A stretch of DNA of 64,000 nt from Calditrichota bacterium (lineage in GTDB: Bacteria; Calditrichota; Calditrichia; Calditrichales; J004), in the NCBI GenBank assembly GCA_013112635.1, contig JABFGF010000005.1, positions 248,001 to 312,000 on the forward strand. The letters run 5' to 3'. The notes below the pieces were generated by a model, which did no database searches, was not told the DNA's origin, and worked only from the letters and a program-made list of their open reading frames with translations. Below, in pieces: positions 34,261 through 43,787 of this stretch (position 1 is the stretch's first letter; every line of letters begins with the position of its first letter). The position numbers and the translations under genes are program-made.

Positions 34261-36009
34261 TTGGAAAGTATTACCATAGATCAGCTTGGTCTATCAGAAA
34301 ATGTTTTAAAAGGTGTTCAGGAACTTGGTTTTGAAAAACCGACACCTGTACAAGAAAAAGTAATCCCGTTGTTGTTAAGCAAACCAACCGATTTAGTTGC
34401 ATTGGCACAAACAGGAACTGGCAAAACAGCCGCTTATGGATTACCAATTATTGAACACATTGATCTTGAAAACAAAAATACGCAGGCGCTGATTCTCAGC
34501 CCAACCCGCGAGTTGTGTATTCAAATTGCTAAAGATATAAAAAAATATTCTAAGTTTATAAAGGGTATGAATATTACTGCTGTATATGGTGGGACAGATA
34601 TTAACCGGCAGATTAAATCACTTGAAAAAGGTGTCCATATTATTGTGGCTACACCAGGCCGAATGCTGGATTTGATGTATCGCAAAAAAGCAGATATTAC
34701 AACAATCAATACTGTGGTTTTGGATGAAGCCGATGAAATGCTCAATATGGGTTTTCAGGAAGATTTGAATAATATTTTGCAGGACACACCCTCTGATAAA
34801 AACACTCTTTTATTTTCTGCAACCATGCCGCGCGAAGCAGAGAAAATTGCTAAAGATTATATGAGTGATCCGGAAAAAATTACGGTTGGCAAGCGTAATG
34901 CCGGAGCCGCAAATGTGGAGCACCTGTATTATATGGTGCAGGCCAAAGATCGTTATCTGGCCCTTAAAAGAATCGCCGATATTAACCCGGATATTTACGG
35001 GATTATTTTTTGCCGTACACGAAAAGAGACAAAAGAGATTGCAGATAAACTGATTCACGATGGTTATAATGCCGATGCGCTTCACGGAGATTTAACTCAA
35101 TCTCAGCGTGATTTTGTTATGCAAAAATTTAGGGTAAAAAACCTGCAAATGCTGGTTGCAACAGATGTTGCGGCACGAGGTTTGGATGTAAATGATTTGA
35201 CCCATGTAATAAATGTTGATTTGCCTGATGACCTGGAAGTTTACACGCACAGAAGTGGTAGAACCGGTCGTGCAGGTAAAGCCGGTATTGCGATCAATAT
35301 TGTTCATAGCCGGGAAAAGGGCAAGATTCGACGCATTGAACAATTGATAGGTAAAAAGTTTGAACATCGACGTGTTCCCGGTGGTGCAGAAATTTGCAAA
35401 ACCCAGCTTTTTCATCTGATCGATAAAATGCAAAATGTTGAAATTGACCATGAACAGATCGATCCGTTTTTACCGGATGTTTATGAAAAACTAAAAGATC
35501 TGGATAAAGAAGAATTGATTAAAAATTTTGTGGCTTTGGAGTTTAACCGCTTTCTCGATTATTATAAAAATGCAAAAGATATTAATTTTGTTGAAAAATC
35601 AAGACGCGATTTTTCGGACCGCCCGGACAGACAAAAAAAATCCAGAAGAGATTTTTCCAAAACACGCTATACTCGCTTTTTTATAAATGTTGGTAACAAG
35701 GACAATTTGAATGCCGGCACATTAATTGGATTGATAAACCGCTACTGCCAGGATAGGGAAATGGAAATTGGCAAGATTGAAGTTATGAAAACCTTTTCCT
35801 TTTTTGAAGTGGGCGAATTTTATGCAGACCAGGTTTTAGCTGCCTTCCGCGGTGCAAAGTTTGATAAAAGATCTATCCAGGTAGAAGTGGCACAGCCAAG
35901 GGATAATCAGCGCACCGGAAAAAAAGAAAGCTTCCGCGATCGGAAAGATAAAAGGGGTGGATTTCCAAAAGACGGCCCTTCAAAAGGCAAACGCCGTGAA
36001 CGCAGATAA
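34261..36009 (+). CDS. deaD: DEAD-box RNA helicase, DeaD/DbpA type
   Basis: This is a 582-aa ATP-dependent RNA helicase. Motifs in order are the Q motif GFEKPTPVQ, Walker A AQTGTGKT (49-56), PTRELCIQIA, DEAD (155-158), SAT (186-188), FCRTRKE, VATDVAARGLD and HRSGRTGRAG. The C-terminus carries a DbpA-type RNA-binding domain (RFFINVGNKDNLN..., about 465-540) and a basic tail. I start at TTG 34261, which is well spaced from the SD; the TTG at 34243 lies upstream of that SD. Likely roles are ribosome assembly and cold-stress RNA remodelling. Confidence 0.92.
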   Translation: MESITIDQLGLSENVLKGVQELGFEKPTPVQEKVIPLLLSKPTDLVALAQTGTGKTAAYGLPIIEHIDLENKNTQALILSPTRELCIQIAKDIKKYSKFIKGMNITAVYGGTDINRQIKSLEKGVHIIVATPGRMLDLMYRKKADITTINTVVLDEADEMLNMGFQEDLNNILQDTPSDKNTLLFSATMPREAEKIAKDYMSDPEKITVGKRNAGAANVEHLYYMVQAKDRYLALKRIADINPDIYGIIFCRTRKETKEIADKLIHDGYNADALHGDLTQSQRDFVMQKFRVKNLQMLVATDVAARGLDVNDLTHVINVDLPDDLEVYTHRSGRTGRAGKAGIAINIVHSREKGKIRRIEQLIGKKFEHRRVPGGAEICKTQLFHLIDKMQNVEIDHEQIDPFLPDVYEKLKDLDKEELIKNFVALEFNRFLDYYKNAKDINFVEKSRRDFSDRPDRQKKSRRDFSKTRYTRFFINVGNKDNLNAGTLIGLINRYCQDREMEIGKIEVMKTFSFFEVGEFYADQVLAAFRGAKFDKRSIQVEVAQPRDNQRTGKKESFRDRKDKRGGFPKDGPSKGKRRERR

Positions 36010-36017
36010 GATTATAT

Positions 36018-36045
36018 AGCGAGACATTGTTCTCGCTTTTTTTTT
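36018..36045 (+). terminator. Intrinsic terminator of the RNA helicase gene
   Basis: A perfect 7-bp stem, AGCGAGA (36018-36024) with TCTCGCT (36031-36037), is followed by nine T residues. It lies 9 nt after the stop codon. Confidence 0.88.
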
Positions 36046-36143
36046 GTCATTCCCGAATGTTCTGATCGGGAATCCGGTGCTTCATGTATTAGATTCCTGC
36101 TAAAAACATGCAGGTTGAAAATCCCGTTTGTCGGGGAATGACA
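36045..36143. repeat. Dispersed palindromic repeat, copy 2
   Basis: This 99-bp element has the same TGTCATTCCCGA left end, CCCGA...TCGGG hairpin and GGAATGACA right end (36135-36143) as the copy at 29876. The centre differs. It starts exactly at the end of the helicase terminator T run. The rest of the gap to 36404 holds no other recognised feature. Confidence 0.75.
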
Positions 36144-36404
36144 AGCCTTTTTTATAATTAAATCTGATTGTCATGTTGACGAAGAAAGTATCCCAAATAA
36201 TATTTTAATACCCTCACTGATTTTAATTTGACTTTCTCCCAAATTTGATGTTTTTTAGTTTAAAGCAAAAAGGTTATATCCTTATACCGATTATCCACAA
36301 ATTCTAATAAGAAGAATCGGGCATCTCTATTAATACGAATTAGTTAAAGAGCAACAAATTCTGTTCCAGTTAACAAAATTTTTCATCAAAAATTGGGAGG
36401 TTAT

Positions 36405-36818
36405 ATGTTTTTAGCTAAGCCACGTAAAAATGATGGAGAAATACCTACCTCATCACTCGCTGATATTGTTTTCCTATTGTTGATCTTTTTTCTGGTAACA
36501 ACAAGTATTGATGTTGAAAAGGGCATTAGCCTGCATTTACCAGAATTTCCGGGGAAAGAAAAAGAAATCCACCCAGATAACCTTGTCAATATTATGATAA
36601 ATGGGCAAAACCGTGTGGCAATTGATGGAGAAGAGATTTCTCTTGCCGAGATCACATCATTGGTGAAAACAGAACTTGCTGATCATCCGGAATTAGTAGT
36701 TTCAATAAAATCAAATTCACAAGCTGATTATAACACTTATATAAAAGTGCTTGATAAAGTAAAAAAGGCGTGGGGTAATAAACCGGCACGTATTTCTATA
36801 GCCGATGCTGACTTATAA
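36405..36818 (+). CDS. exbD: ExbD/TolR-family biopolymer transport protein
   Basis: This 137-aa protein has one N-terminal transmembrane helix, IVFLLLIFFLVTTSI, preceded by SSLADIVF. Its aspartate (D in LADIVF) is the proton-carrying residue of ExbD/TolR. A periplasmic domain follows. The ATG at 36405 has a perfect GGGAGGT SD; the TTG at 36393 is in frame but unlikely. ExbD works with ExbB and TonB to energise outer-membrane transport. No exbB or tonB is adjacent, so the partners must be elsewhere or the protein is a solitary paralogue. Confidence 0.87.
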   Translation: MFLAKPRKNDGEIPTSSLADIVFLLLIFFLVTTSIDVEKGISLHLPEFPGKEKEIHPDNLVNIMINGQNRVAIDGEEISLAEITSLVKTELADHPELVVSIKSNSQADYNTYIKVLDKVKKAWGNKPARISIADADL

Positions 36819-36826
36819 ATTTGGTT

Positions 36827-38002
36827 TCAAAAAGCTTTCCCCACAGCGAATTTAAAGATTGTTTGTTTGTGCCACTTGTGACTAAACAGGTGGCTATCTG
36901 CAATAACTATGTCGATATTGAATCCATTAAATAGAGTATTAGCGCCGACAGTTAAAAATTTTGAGTTAAATTTATTTTCGGAATATAAATATTTCGATTT
37001 GAATTTGTGATTAATAATAAAAATTCCGTAGAAAATTAGGAGTTGGTCTGAAAACGGATGTCCATAACTTGTTGAGAAATCAAGACTATTTTTAAAAAGA
37101 CCTGCTGATTCCCAGTCAGCGTAGGACAATTCCATTAAAAATATGTCTGTCGCACTTCTAAAATTTACCCCGAAGTGGAAACGGTTTGGAAGCTCAGCAA
37201 CTGCCTTCCAAGTGCTGGGATTAATAATTGGTGTTTGAAAACTACCATTATTTGGATCAGGGTCTAAAGTTTGAATGAGATTTACACCTTTGTATTCCAA
37301 ATCGCCACTTATATCAATACCCGTTTCATAGTAACCTGCAAGTTCAATTTGTCCATGCCCGGTTTCAATTCTGTAATTAACTCCTGTGGCAAAACTGGGA
37401 GAAGAACCAGAAGCATTAGTTTCTAAGTGCCAAATTTTATCTTTCATACGGAAATAATCATAATTGACACGAATTGCGAAACTTACTCCAGATAAAAAAC
37501 GAGAAATATCATAAGCAGCAATTGCTGAAAAGGCATAAATATTCGTTTGTCTTTTTGAAGAGAAAGTCTCACCTGTTCCTTGCGGATTCTCGATTGTTGT
37601 TATATCCATTTCTCCAAAATCCAAAATACTATTATATTTTTGAGAAGCTGAAAATCCTATTGTTAAAGACTCATTCCAGGGATAAACAAAAGCTAAAGAT
37701 TGGGGCAAACCAATATAGCTATTGATATAACCGAAATCAGCGAGATATGCTTCATTTATATTGGAGTTATATTGATAGGACAACCCAACAGCCAAAGTAT
37801 CAAAAAAAACGAGGGCAGCGGGATTGCTTCCGCTAATTTGTGATAAAGTTGTTGGAAAATTATAGGAGAAACCATTTGAGCTTAGTGACTGCCAGCGAAT
37901 ACCCTGAGGTAAAATGGTTGCTGCAATTTTCCTGTTAATTTCATAAGTCTGAGAATATGTAGCCGAAAAAAATAGTAATACAAAAAAGAGTAATGTTTTC
38001 AT
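36827..38002 (-). CDS. Outer-membrane beta-barrel, FadL/OmpP1-like
   Basis: This is a 391-aa secreted protein with signal peptide MKTLLFFVLLFFSATYSQ and a beta-barrel pattern ending in FKFAVGKAF. SGSNPAALVFFDTLAVGLSY near the N-terminus resembles the NPAA block of FadL-type hydrophobic-compound channels. The family assignment is tentative and the substrate unknown. It ends 8 nt from the exbD stop in convergent orientation. An AGGA SD precedes the ATG. Confidence 0.55.
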   Translation of the reverse strand: MKTLLFFVLLFFSATYSQTYEINRKIAATILPQGIRWQSLSSNGFSYNFPTTLSQISGSNPAALVFFDTLAVGLSYQYNSNINEAYLADFGYINSYIGLPQSLAFVYPWNESLTIGFSASQKYNSILDFGEMDITTIENPQGTGETFSSKRQTNIYAFSAIAAYDISRFLSGVSFAIRVNYDYFRMKDKIWHLETNASGSSPSFATGVNYRIETGHGQIELAGYYETGIDISGDLEYKGVNLIQTLDPDPNNGSFQTPIINPSTWKAVAELPNRFHFGVNFRSATDIFLMELSYADWESAGLFKNSLDFSTSYGHPFSDQLLIFYGIFIINHKFKSKYLYSENKFNSKFLTVGANTLFNGFNIDIVIADSHLFSHKWHKQTIFKFAVGKAF

Positions 38003-38041
38003 TTGAGGATCCTAAAAAATTATTAGGACAAATATACTGAA

Positions 38042-38479
38042 TTAGGTTAAAGAAAAAAAGACAGGAAAAGGCTTATTTATGCTTATTGTCAATGTAGCTA
38101 TTGATTTCTTTGCAAACATTCTCGAATGAGTTGATAACCTGGTCATTGTTAAAGCGACTATTTTTAAACCATATACGTCAAGAAATAGTGATCTTTGTTT
38201 ATCATATTCAATGTTTTCTGTTTTCTCATGGATTTCGCCATCTATCTCAATTACCAATTTTAGCTTAGCAATATAAAAATCAACGATAAAATGATCGATT
38301 GGTCTTTGTCGTAGCACCCTTAAAGGAAAGTTCTTAAAGAATTTCTTCCAAAGTTTTTTTTCAGCAAAAGTCATGTTCTTTCGGAGTTGTTTCGCCCTTT
38401 CAACCAATTGGGGATTATAGGGAAGGTGACGACCATTATAAATCAAACCGCGGGCTTTTAGTTCATGTGCAAAAAACAA
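38042..38479 (-). pseudogene. DUF559 endonuclease-like gene with a frameshift
   Basis: The first ~105 residues match DUF559 (Vsr-like/PD-(D/E)XK-related) proteins: LPYNPQLVERAKQLRKNMTFAEKKLW, LRQRPIDHFIVDFYIAKLKLVIEIDGEIH. After GLKIV the given frame becomes unlike the family. In another frame the sequence CGC TTT AAC... encodes RFNNDQVINSFENVCKEI and then NSYIDNKHK, ending at a stop at 38073-38075, which is the expected DUF559 ending. One base appears to be missing between 38156 and 38157. The start is TTG 38479 with an AAAGGA SD. This is either a real decay event or a sequencing error. Confidence 0.78.
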
Positions 38480-38545
38480 AATTTATTCCTTTACATTACT
38501 ATTATCCCCCTAACAAGATTTTGGTACTAGCCAATGAACTACAGT

Positions 38546-38575
38546 CCCCCTTTTAAAGGGGGATTAGGGGGATTT
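38546..38575. repeat. CCCCCTTTTAAAGGGGG palindrome with partial repeat
   Basis: A 17-bp palindrome (38546-38562) is followed by GATTAGGGGGATTTA. This wording is a common intergenic repeat. It lies between the Wzi-like gene and the DUF559 gene and could act as a weak terminator for either strand. Confidence 0.5.
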
Positions 38576-38608
38576 AGATGAACTATAATCCTGCTTTCGG
38601 ATTTAGTC

Positions 38609-40228
38609 TCATTCGTCCTCTTCCTGATTAAAAATATAATCCCATTGCAACCACAAGTTTAAACGCACCTGTAGATCATTCTCATCGTTACCTTTAATCT
38701 GGTTATAATTTGTAAAACTATGGTTGCTAATATCCAATTCAATATGGCCAATGTTTGCTGGTTTGTAAAAAACATTTATTCCGGTATGGATATCCGATTC
38801 AACCGTCCCAAATGGGAAGGGTTCGTCATAGCCTTCTTCAACTGTATAGTTTTCAAAATCTGTGTTAAATTCGCCCTGGACAGTTCCTTCTCCCTGGCGG
38901 ATTAACCCGGCATTTATGGCAACTTTTAGCTCAGGTAAAGCCCACCAGTTATACTCAAGATAATAGCGCTCAAGGTTATTGCCGAGTGCATATCCGATTA
39001 CCTGGTTGCGGTGCAGATATTTTTCCCAGCGGTTGTTTTTTACATTATAAGTGCGGTTGCGCACCTGTACATATTCCGCATTGATCAAACTGCCAGTCAT
39101 TCCAAAAGGTAAACCCCATTTAACACCAGCAATAAGTCCAAGCTCGTTGGGTTCCAGATCACCCGGTGATTTCTTTTCAACCTGAAAATCATCAAGCAAA
39201 AACTCACCATAGAATTCTATATTATTATCAAAATACAGATCCCATTCAAAGTTGTACATAATATTTGCGTCAAAATTACTGTTGTTTAGGTTGTATCCAT
39301 AGTAGAACATTAAGGGATTAACAAGTCCCATATCCCAGCCTTGATTTGCCCCGCCGTATAAAATTACTTCGCTAAAGGCAAAACGATATTTATTGGCAAT
39401 ATTGAAACTGAGTTTATGACCATTAAGGTATCGATCAGCGGTGTTTGAAAATTTAGCCTGTGGAGATCCCGCTGTTGAAACCGCATTCATCAACATTCCC
39501 CAAAATAAGAACTGAACGGTGCTTTTGCCTAAACGAACATGGTACATATCAAAAGGTTGGCTGTTGTCAGAAAAAAGTAATTGACCTGTTTGTCCCGGCC
39601 CGCTTTGCATATAATCACGTCCAAATTTTAAACCAAACCAATCGGTGTTGAGGCTTAGGTAACTTTGTTCAGTATAAGCATAAACGCCCGAGAATTTTTT
39701 GCCGATATAATTCTCAGGTGCTTTGTTAAAAATTCTGATATTCAGTTGAAGCGTCAAAATATCCTGGAATGACAGAGTTGCCCTTGGGTTAAGCTGAAAC
39801 GATCCAAAAGATGAATCAGCCATTTGAAGCGAATTGTAGCCGGCAATTGCATAGGCTCCTGCTTTAAAACCAAGCTTGTCTTTGCTTTTGCCCAAAAAAC
39901 TCATTGCCTTATTCATTAAGTTCAACCAGCCGGATCCGCTTTCCTCTTTAACAAGCTGCCTGCCTTCAAACTCAAATTCCCGAAGAAGTAATTTTAGCAT
40001 TTTTTGCTCTTTGGCAGAAAAAGTGTCCGATTCCAAATCCAGTTTCAACAAGAGTTTTGTAATCTCCATTCTTGAAAAAGGACGATTCAACTTGTCCAGT
40101 TTTTGTAAATCGCCACGCACGATAAAATAATCAATATAAGAATTTGCCCAGTGATAGGGTTGCAAGGTTTCCTGAGAGAAAACCATGCCGGAAAGTAAGA
40201 TAAGGATTACGAAGATTTTTGATTTCAT
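38609..40228 (-). CDS. Wzi-like capsule-assembly outer-membrane protein
   Basis: This is a 539-aa secreted protein (signal MKSKIFVILILLSGMVFSQ) with an N-terminal helical segment of about 100 residues and a long beta-barrel. Blocks such as LKFGRDYMQSGPGQ and MGLVNPLMFYYGYN resemble the capsule assembly Wzi family, in which the barrel anchors exported polysaccharide at the cell surface. The match is by pattern only. It follows the 5'-nucleotidase gene on the same strand after a palindromic repeat. Confidence 0.55.
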   Translation of the reverse strand: MKSKIFVILILLSGMVFSQETLQPYHWANSYIDYFIVRGDLQKLDKLNRPFSRMEITKLLLKLDLESDTFSAKEQKMLKLLLREFEFEGRQLVKEESGSGWLNLMNKAMSFLGKSKDKLGFKAGAYAIAGYNSLQMADSSFGSFQLNPRATLSFQDILTLQLNIRIFNKAPENYIGKKFSGVYAYTEQSYLSLNTDWFGLKFGRDYMQSGPGQTGQLLFSDNSQPFDMYHVRLGKSTVQFLFWGMLMNAVSTAGSPQAKFSNTADRYLNGHKLSFNIANKYRFAFSEVILYGGANQGWDMGLVNPLMFYYGYNLNNSNFDANIMYNFEWDLYFDNNIEFYGEFLLDDFQVEKKSPGDLEPNELGLIAGVKWGLPFGMTGSLINAEYVQVRNRTYNVKNNRWEKYLHRNQVIGYALGNNLERYYLEYNWWALPELKVAINAGLIRQGEGTVQGEFNTDFENYTVEEGYDEPFPFGTVESDIHTGINVFYKPANIGHIELDISNHSFTNYNQIKGNDENDLQVRLNLWLQWDYIFNQEEDE

Positions 40229-40264
40229 ATTGACCTGCTATTCAATTGCTTTCAAAGTTTAATA

Positions 40265-40338
40265 TGTCATGCTGAGTCACGAAGCATCCCTTTTAATAAT
40301 AAGATTCTTCTCTTCGCGTTGCTCCGCTCGGAATGACA
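40265..40338. repeat. Dispersed palindromic repeat, diverged copy 3
   Basis: TGTCATGCTGAG at the left and GGAATGACA (40330-40338) at the right flank a 74-bp element containing CTTCGCGTTGCTCCGCTCGG. The right end equals that of the copies at 29876 and 36045. It sits in the gap between the nucleotidase and Wzi-like genes and may also stop transcription. Confidence 0.6.
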
Positions 40339-40349
40339 TTAATTCATGA

Positions 40350-41981
40350 TTAGTTTTTTACAATTTCCCAATTTCCATCAACACTTGGTGTAATTGTCTT
40401 TTCACTCGAAATATAATCAATCAAAATATTACGCATTTCTTTGCTAGATTTAAAAATAATCGGGTTGTCGCTTGCACCGGCTGCAGCCATATGTCCGCCG
40501 CCGCCACTGGCTCGGTAGCTGTTTAAAGCTACTTTATACTTACGTTTAAGATCAAAAGCTTTGCCGGTTTTGGCATCTTTCATTTTTATGATTCGCTGAC
40601 CAACCGGTTTACGAACATCAATTTTATAATTTACACCTTCAGCCATGTCGTAATTAAATCCGGGAATCTTTTTACTGCCGATAATTTTGCCATCTTCCAT
40701 TTCAAAATACTTGGCAGAATACTCAAGGAAATCTTTTATCTGCTGGCCGCTCATTTCAACCATGTAAAGAAAATTCTCATAACGGTACATCCCATAAATA
40801 TCTTTTATGGAAATTGGCCCGGCTTCCATGCTAAACCGATCGTTAAACGAAGCAGCAAAAGAAATATCTGCTCCTGTATGGGCAATCTGTGCTTTGTTAA
40901 TTAATTCGATAACGGCAGTATCTTTAAACTTAGATTTTTTTGCATCAATAGCTTTGGTTAATGAGCCGATTTCCGTGCGGATGTATTTTAAAGTAGTTTT
41001 ATGATAATATTCTGTCAGGTCTAAAATGGATTGAGACGGCTCAACATCTTTCATCGATTCAATCCAGCCACTTTTATTTGTAATTTTCCAGGCATCATTT
41101 TCTTTTTTAAGGATAATTTCTATTACGGCCAAATTACGTCCCCAAAACCCGGCATTGATCTTTGCCGGTTCACCGTCAAAGAGCATTTTATTTTCTTTGC
41201 CAATTTTCATTGGACCCGCCCGGTGCGAGTGACCTGCAAAAACAACATCAAATTCTTTTACCTGCTCGGCTACCCAGGTTGATGCATTTTCATTGGGAAT
41301 ACCCGCAGCATCACTTGCCGCTTTACTATATTCTGCGTTAAACCCGGCATGAAAAGTTCCCAGCATAACATCCACTTTGGGGCGGAGTGATTTAATTTTG
41401 CTTTTGGCAGTTTCAACCATGTCCTGCCATTCAATTCCCGGATAGAGCGTTTTATCAAGCCACATGGGTATGCCAGGTGTTGTTAAACCAAAAATGCCGA
41501 TTTTAATTGTCCCTCGTTCTATAATTGTGGAAGGTTCAAAAAATGTTCGTCCATCTTCCATAACTGAGTTTGCAGAAAGCCAGGGAAAATTTGAATTCTT
41601 TTCAGCCTGTGTATAAACAAACAATCCTTGCTCAATATCATGGTTGCCTACAGCAAATGCATCATATCCCATGTAATTCATTGTTAAAATCATTGGGTGG
41701 GTTAAGTGTCTTTCATTTTGGTTAAAATAATAGGCAAGAGGTGTTCCCTGCATTAAGTCGCCCGAATCGAGCAGAATTACATTTTTATGCTTTTGACGAT
41801 ATTCTTTTACACGTGTGTAAACTTTTGCCAAACCACCCCTTTCATCCGGCTGGTCTGTAAAATAATTATAAGGATAAATTTGACCATGTAGATCTGTGGT
41901 TTGTAATATGTAAAGTGTATCAGTTTCCTGAGCAAAAGCAATAGAAAGGGAACAGAGAATTATAATTATTAGACGGTTCAT
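40350..41981 (-). CDS. Secreted 5'-nucleotidase/cyclic phosphodiesterase
   Basis: This is a 543-aa periplasmic or surface metallophosphatase of the UshA/CpdB type, with signal MNRLIIIILCSLSIAFAQ. The binuclear metal site is seen as TTDLHG (D30, H32), DSGDLMQGTP (D75), GNHD (N113-D115), GTFHAG and GHSH. The C-terminal nucleotide-binding domain contains YRASGGGGH, and the substrate-stacking region precedes it. It releases phosphate and nucleosides from extracellular nucleotides. It is divergent from yraN. Confidence 0.9.
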   Translation of the reverse strand: MNRLIIIILCSLSIAFAQETDTLYILQTTDLHGQIYPYNYFTDQPDERGGLAKVYTRVKEYRQKHKNVILLDSGDLMQGTPLAYYFNQNERHLTHPMILTMNYMGYDAFAVGNHDIEQGLFVYTQAEKNSNFPWLSANSVMEDGRTFFEPSTIIERGTIKIGIFGLTTPGIPMWLDKTLYPGIEWQDMVETAKSKIKSLRPKVDVMLGTFHAGFNAEYSKAASDAAGIPNENASTWVAEQVKEFDVVFAGHSHRAGPMKIGKENKMLFDGEPAKINAGFWGRNLAVIEIILKKENDAWKITNKSGWIESMKDVEPSQSILDLTEYYHKTTLKYIRTEIGSLTKAIDAKKSKFKDTAVIELINKAQIAHTGADISFAASFNDRFSMEAGPISIKDIYGMYRYENFLYMVEMSGQQIKDFLEYSAKYFEMEDGKIIGSKKIPGFNYDMAEGVNYKIDVRKPVGQRIIKMKDAKTGKAFDLKRKYKVALNSYRASGGGGHMAAAGASDNPIIFKSSKEMRNILIDYISSEKTITPSVDGNWEIVKN

Positions 41982-42097
41982 AAAAAGTCCTTAAGTTATT
42001 GGAAATTATTGAACTAGATCGTTTTTCAATTTATTTTCATAAACAGTAATGTTCAACCAACAGCATTTCAATAGTTAACGGGCACTCCGGAATCTCC

Positions 42098-42481
42098 ATG
42101 GGAAACAAAACTGCAAATCAGGTTCTCGGCAAAAAAGGTGAACAGCTTGCTAAAAAATATTTGGAGCAGGCCGGCCATAATATCATTGCAGAAAACTATC
42201 GTTCTGGCCGTTCGGAGTTGGATATAATTTCCCAAAAAGATTCAACTGTTGTAGTATCCGAAGTAAAAAGTTTCTATTCCAAACCCCTGGGCGCAGCAGA
42301 ATTTCGTGTTAATAAGCGAAAACAGCAACAAATTATTAAAGGTGTCTATGGGTTTTTAAGTGAAAATCCTAAATACGAAGGGCAAGATGTACGATTAGAT
42401 GTAATTGTTGTAGATTTTTCATCTTACCCGGCAAATATTACGCATCATCAATCTGCCTTTTATGATGATGGTGATTATTAG
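42098..42481 (+). CDS. yraN: YraN/UPF0102 endonuclease-fold protein
   Basis: This 127-aa protein has the UPF0102 signature: GKKGEQLAKKYLEQ, then RSGRSELDII and VVVSEVKSF, the PD-(D/E)XK-like core with E, D and ExK residues. The C-terminal part KRKQQQIIKGVYGFL and VRLDVIVVDF is also typical. The family is nearly universal in bacteria and probably processes DNA junctions, but its exact role is unsettled. Confidence 0.88.
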   Translation: MGNKTANQVLGKKGEQLAKKYLEQAGHNIIAENYRSGRSELDIISQKDSTVVVSEVKSFYSKPLGAAEFRVNKRKQQQIIKGVYGFLSENPKYEGQDVRLDVIVVDFSSYPANITHHQSAFYDDGDY

Positions 42482-42629
42482 AAATGAATTAATGAATAAT
42501 TGAATTTTTGATTAGGTGAGACGAGGAAGAATTGTTTTGCATTAATTCAACAGTTCAGCATTTCATTAGTTTATATAATCAGAAAGCCTTATTGCTTGCA
42601 ACGAATTATAAATAGAAGAGGATTATTCA

Positions 42630-43766
42630 ATGCCCTTTACAGCTTACAGAAACCAGTTTCCTTTTACAAACAGCAAGATTTATTTGAACCACGCCGGGGT
42701 TTCGCCACTTTCTACAGATGTGCGTGAAAAGATGGATTGGTTTATCAATAACCGTAGTTTTGGTGAAATTGAATTTTTTGAAGAAATGGTTGAATTACGT
42801 GACCAAACACGTTCCTTACTTGCTAAAATTATAAATGTTGAAGAAAATGGAATTGCGTTTACTGCCAACACTTCCACGGGATTCAATTGGCTGGCTCAGG
42901 GTTTAAAGTGGAAAAAAGGTGATCAAATCATTTTAACCGATCTTGAATTCCCATCCAATGTTTACCCGTTCTTAAATTTGCAAAAACAGGGTGTTGAGGT
43001 CGTTTTTGTAAAAAGCAAAAATGGCTGCATTGAGGTTGAAGATATCGAAAAAGCGATTACACCAAAAACACGGATGATCTCAATCAGCTTTGTAGAATTT
43101 AGCACAGGTTACCGTAATGATTTGCTGGCGATAGGCGCTCTATCCAAACATCATGATTTGATTTTTAGTGTGGATGCGATTCAGGGTTTAGGTGCTATTC
43201 CGCTGGATGTAAAAGCTTGTCATATAGATTTCCTTTCCTGCGGTGGACATAAGTGGCTAATGGGTCCGATGGGAATTGGTTTTATGTATTTTGAACAAAA
43301 TTTATTTGAAAAAATATCACCGGCTTTTGTCGGATGGGACAGTGTAACAAACTCTCTTGATTATCTCGATTATAATTTTGAATTACTACCTGATGCGCGA
43401 CGTTTTGAATATGCAACACAAAACCATTTAGGAATATGTGGCTTATCCGCCTCGCTGGATATATTGCACCGGGTTGGGATTGCAACGATAGAACAGCATC
43501 TTCTCATTTTGGGAAAACAAATGGTGGACAGGTTGCCTGACTATGGTATGAAATTTCTGGGGCATGAAGATTCGTTTTACTGGTCTGGTATTTTTTCTTT
43601 TTCACACCCTGATGCTGAAGAATTATCTATGTTTTTAAAAAAGCATAATGTGATTTGTTCTATCCGGGATGGTGCATTACGTTTTAGTCCGCATTTTTAT
43701 AATAACCGCGATGATATCAATGCAATTATTGACTTAATCGGGAAATTCCACCGCTCTCATTTATAA
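42630..43766 (+). CDS. Class V (cysteine-desulfurase-like) aminotransferase
   Basis: This is a 378-aa PLP enzyme of the NifS/class V fold. The PLP lysine is K208 in SCGGHKWLMGP, with the ring-binding D182 in SVDAIQGLG. The start FPFTNSKIYLNHAGVSPLS and FTANTSTGFNWLA are family blocks. No obvious catalytic Cys loop of a genuine cysteine desulfurase is seen, so an isopenicillin-epimerase-like or kynureninase-like aminotransferase/lyase is more likely. The substrate is unknown. It precedes the CHASE2 cyclase by 21 nt. Confidence 0.82.
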   Translation: MPFTAYRNQFPFTNSKIYLNHAGVSPLSTDVREKMDWFINNRSFGEIEFFEEMVELRDQTRSLLAKIINVEENGIAFTANTSTGFNWLAQGLKWKKGDQIILTDLEFPSNVYPFLNLQKQGVEVVFVKSKNGCIEVEDIEKAITPKTRMISISFVEFSTGYRNDLLAIGALSKHHDLIFSVDAIQGLGAIPLDVKACHIDFLSCGGHKWLMGPMGIGFMYFEQNLFEKISPAFVGWDSVTNSLDYLDYNFELLPDARRFEYATQNHLGICGLSASLDILHRVGIATIEQHLLILGKQMVDRLPDYGMKFLGHEDSFYWSGIFSFSHPDAEELSMFLKKHNVICSIRDGALRFSPHFYNNRDDINAIIDLIGKFHRSHL

Positions 43767-43787
43767 ACCAACTTTTAGGAAAAAACA

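Noticed and set aside
42630-43766. Cysteine desulfurase (NifS/IscS/SufS)
   Set aside because: The fold and PLP lysine fit class V, but I could not identify the conserved catalytic cysteine loop, and no Fe-S assembly genes are adjacent.
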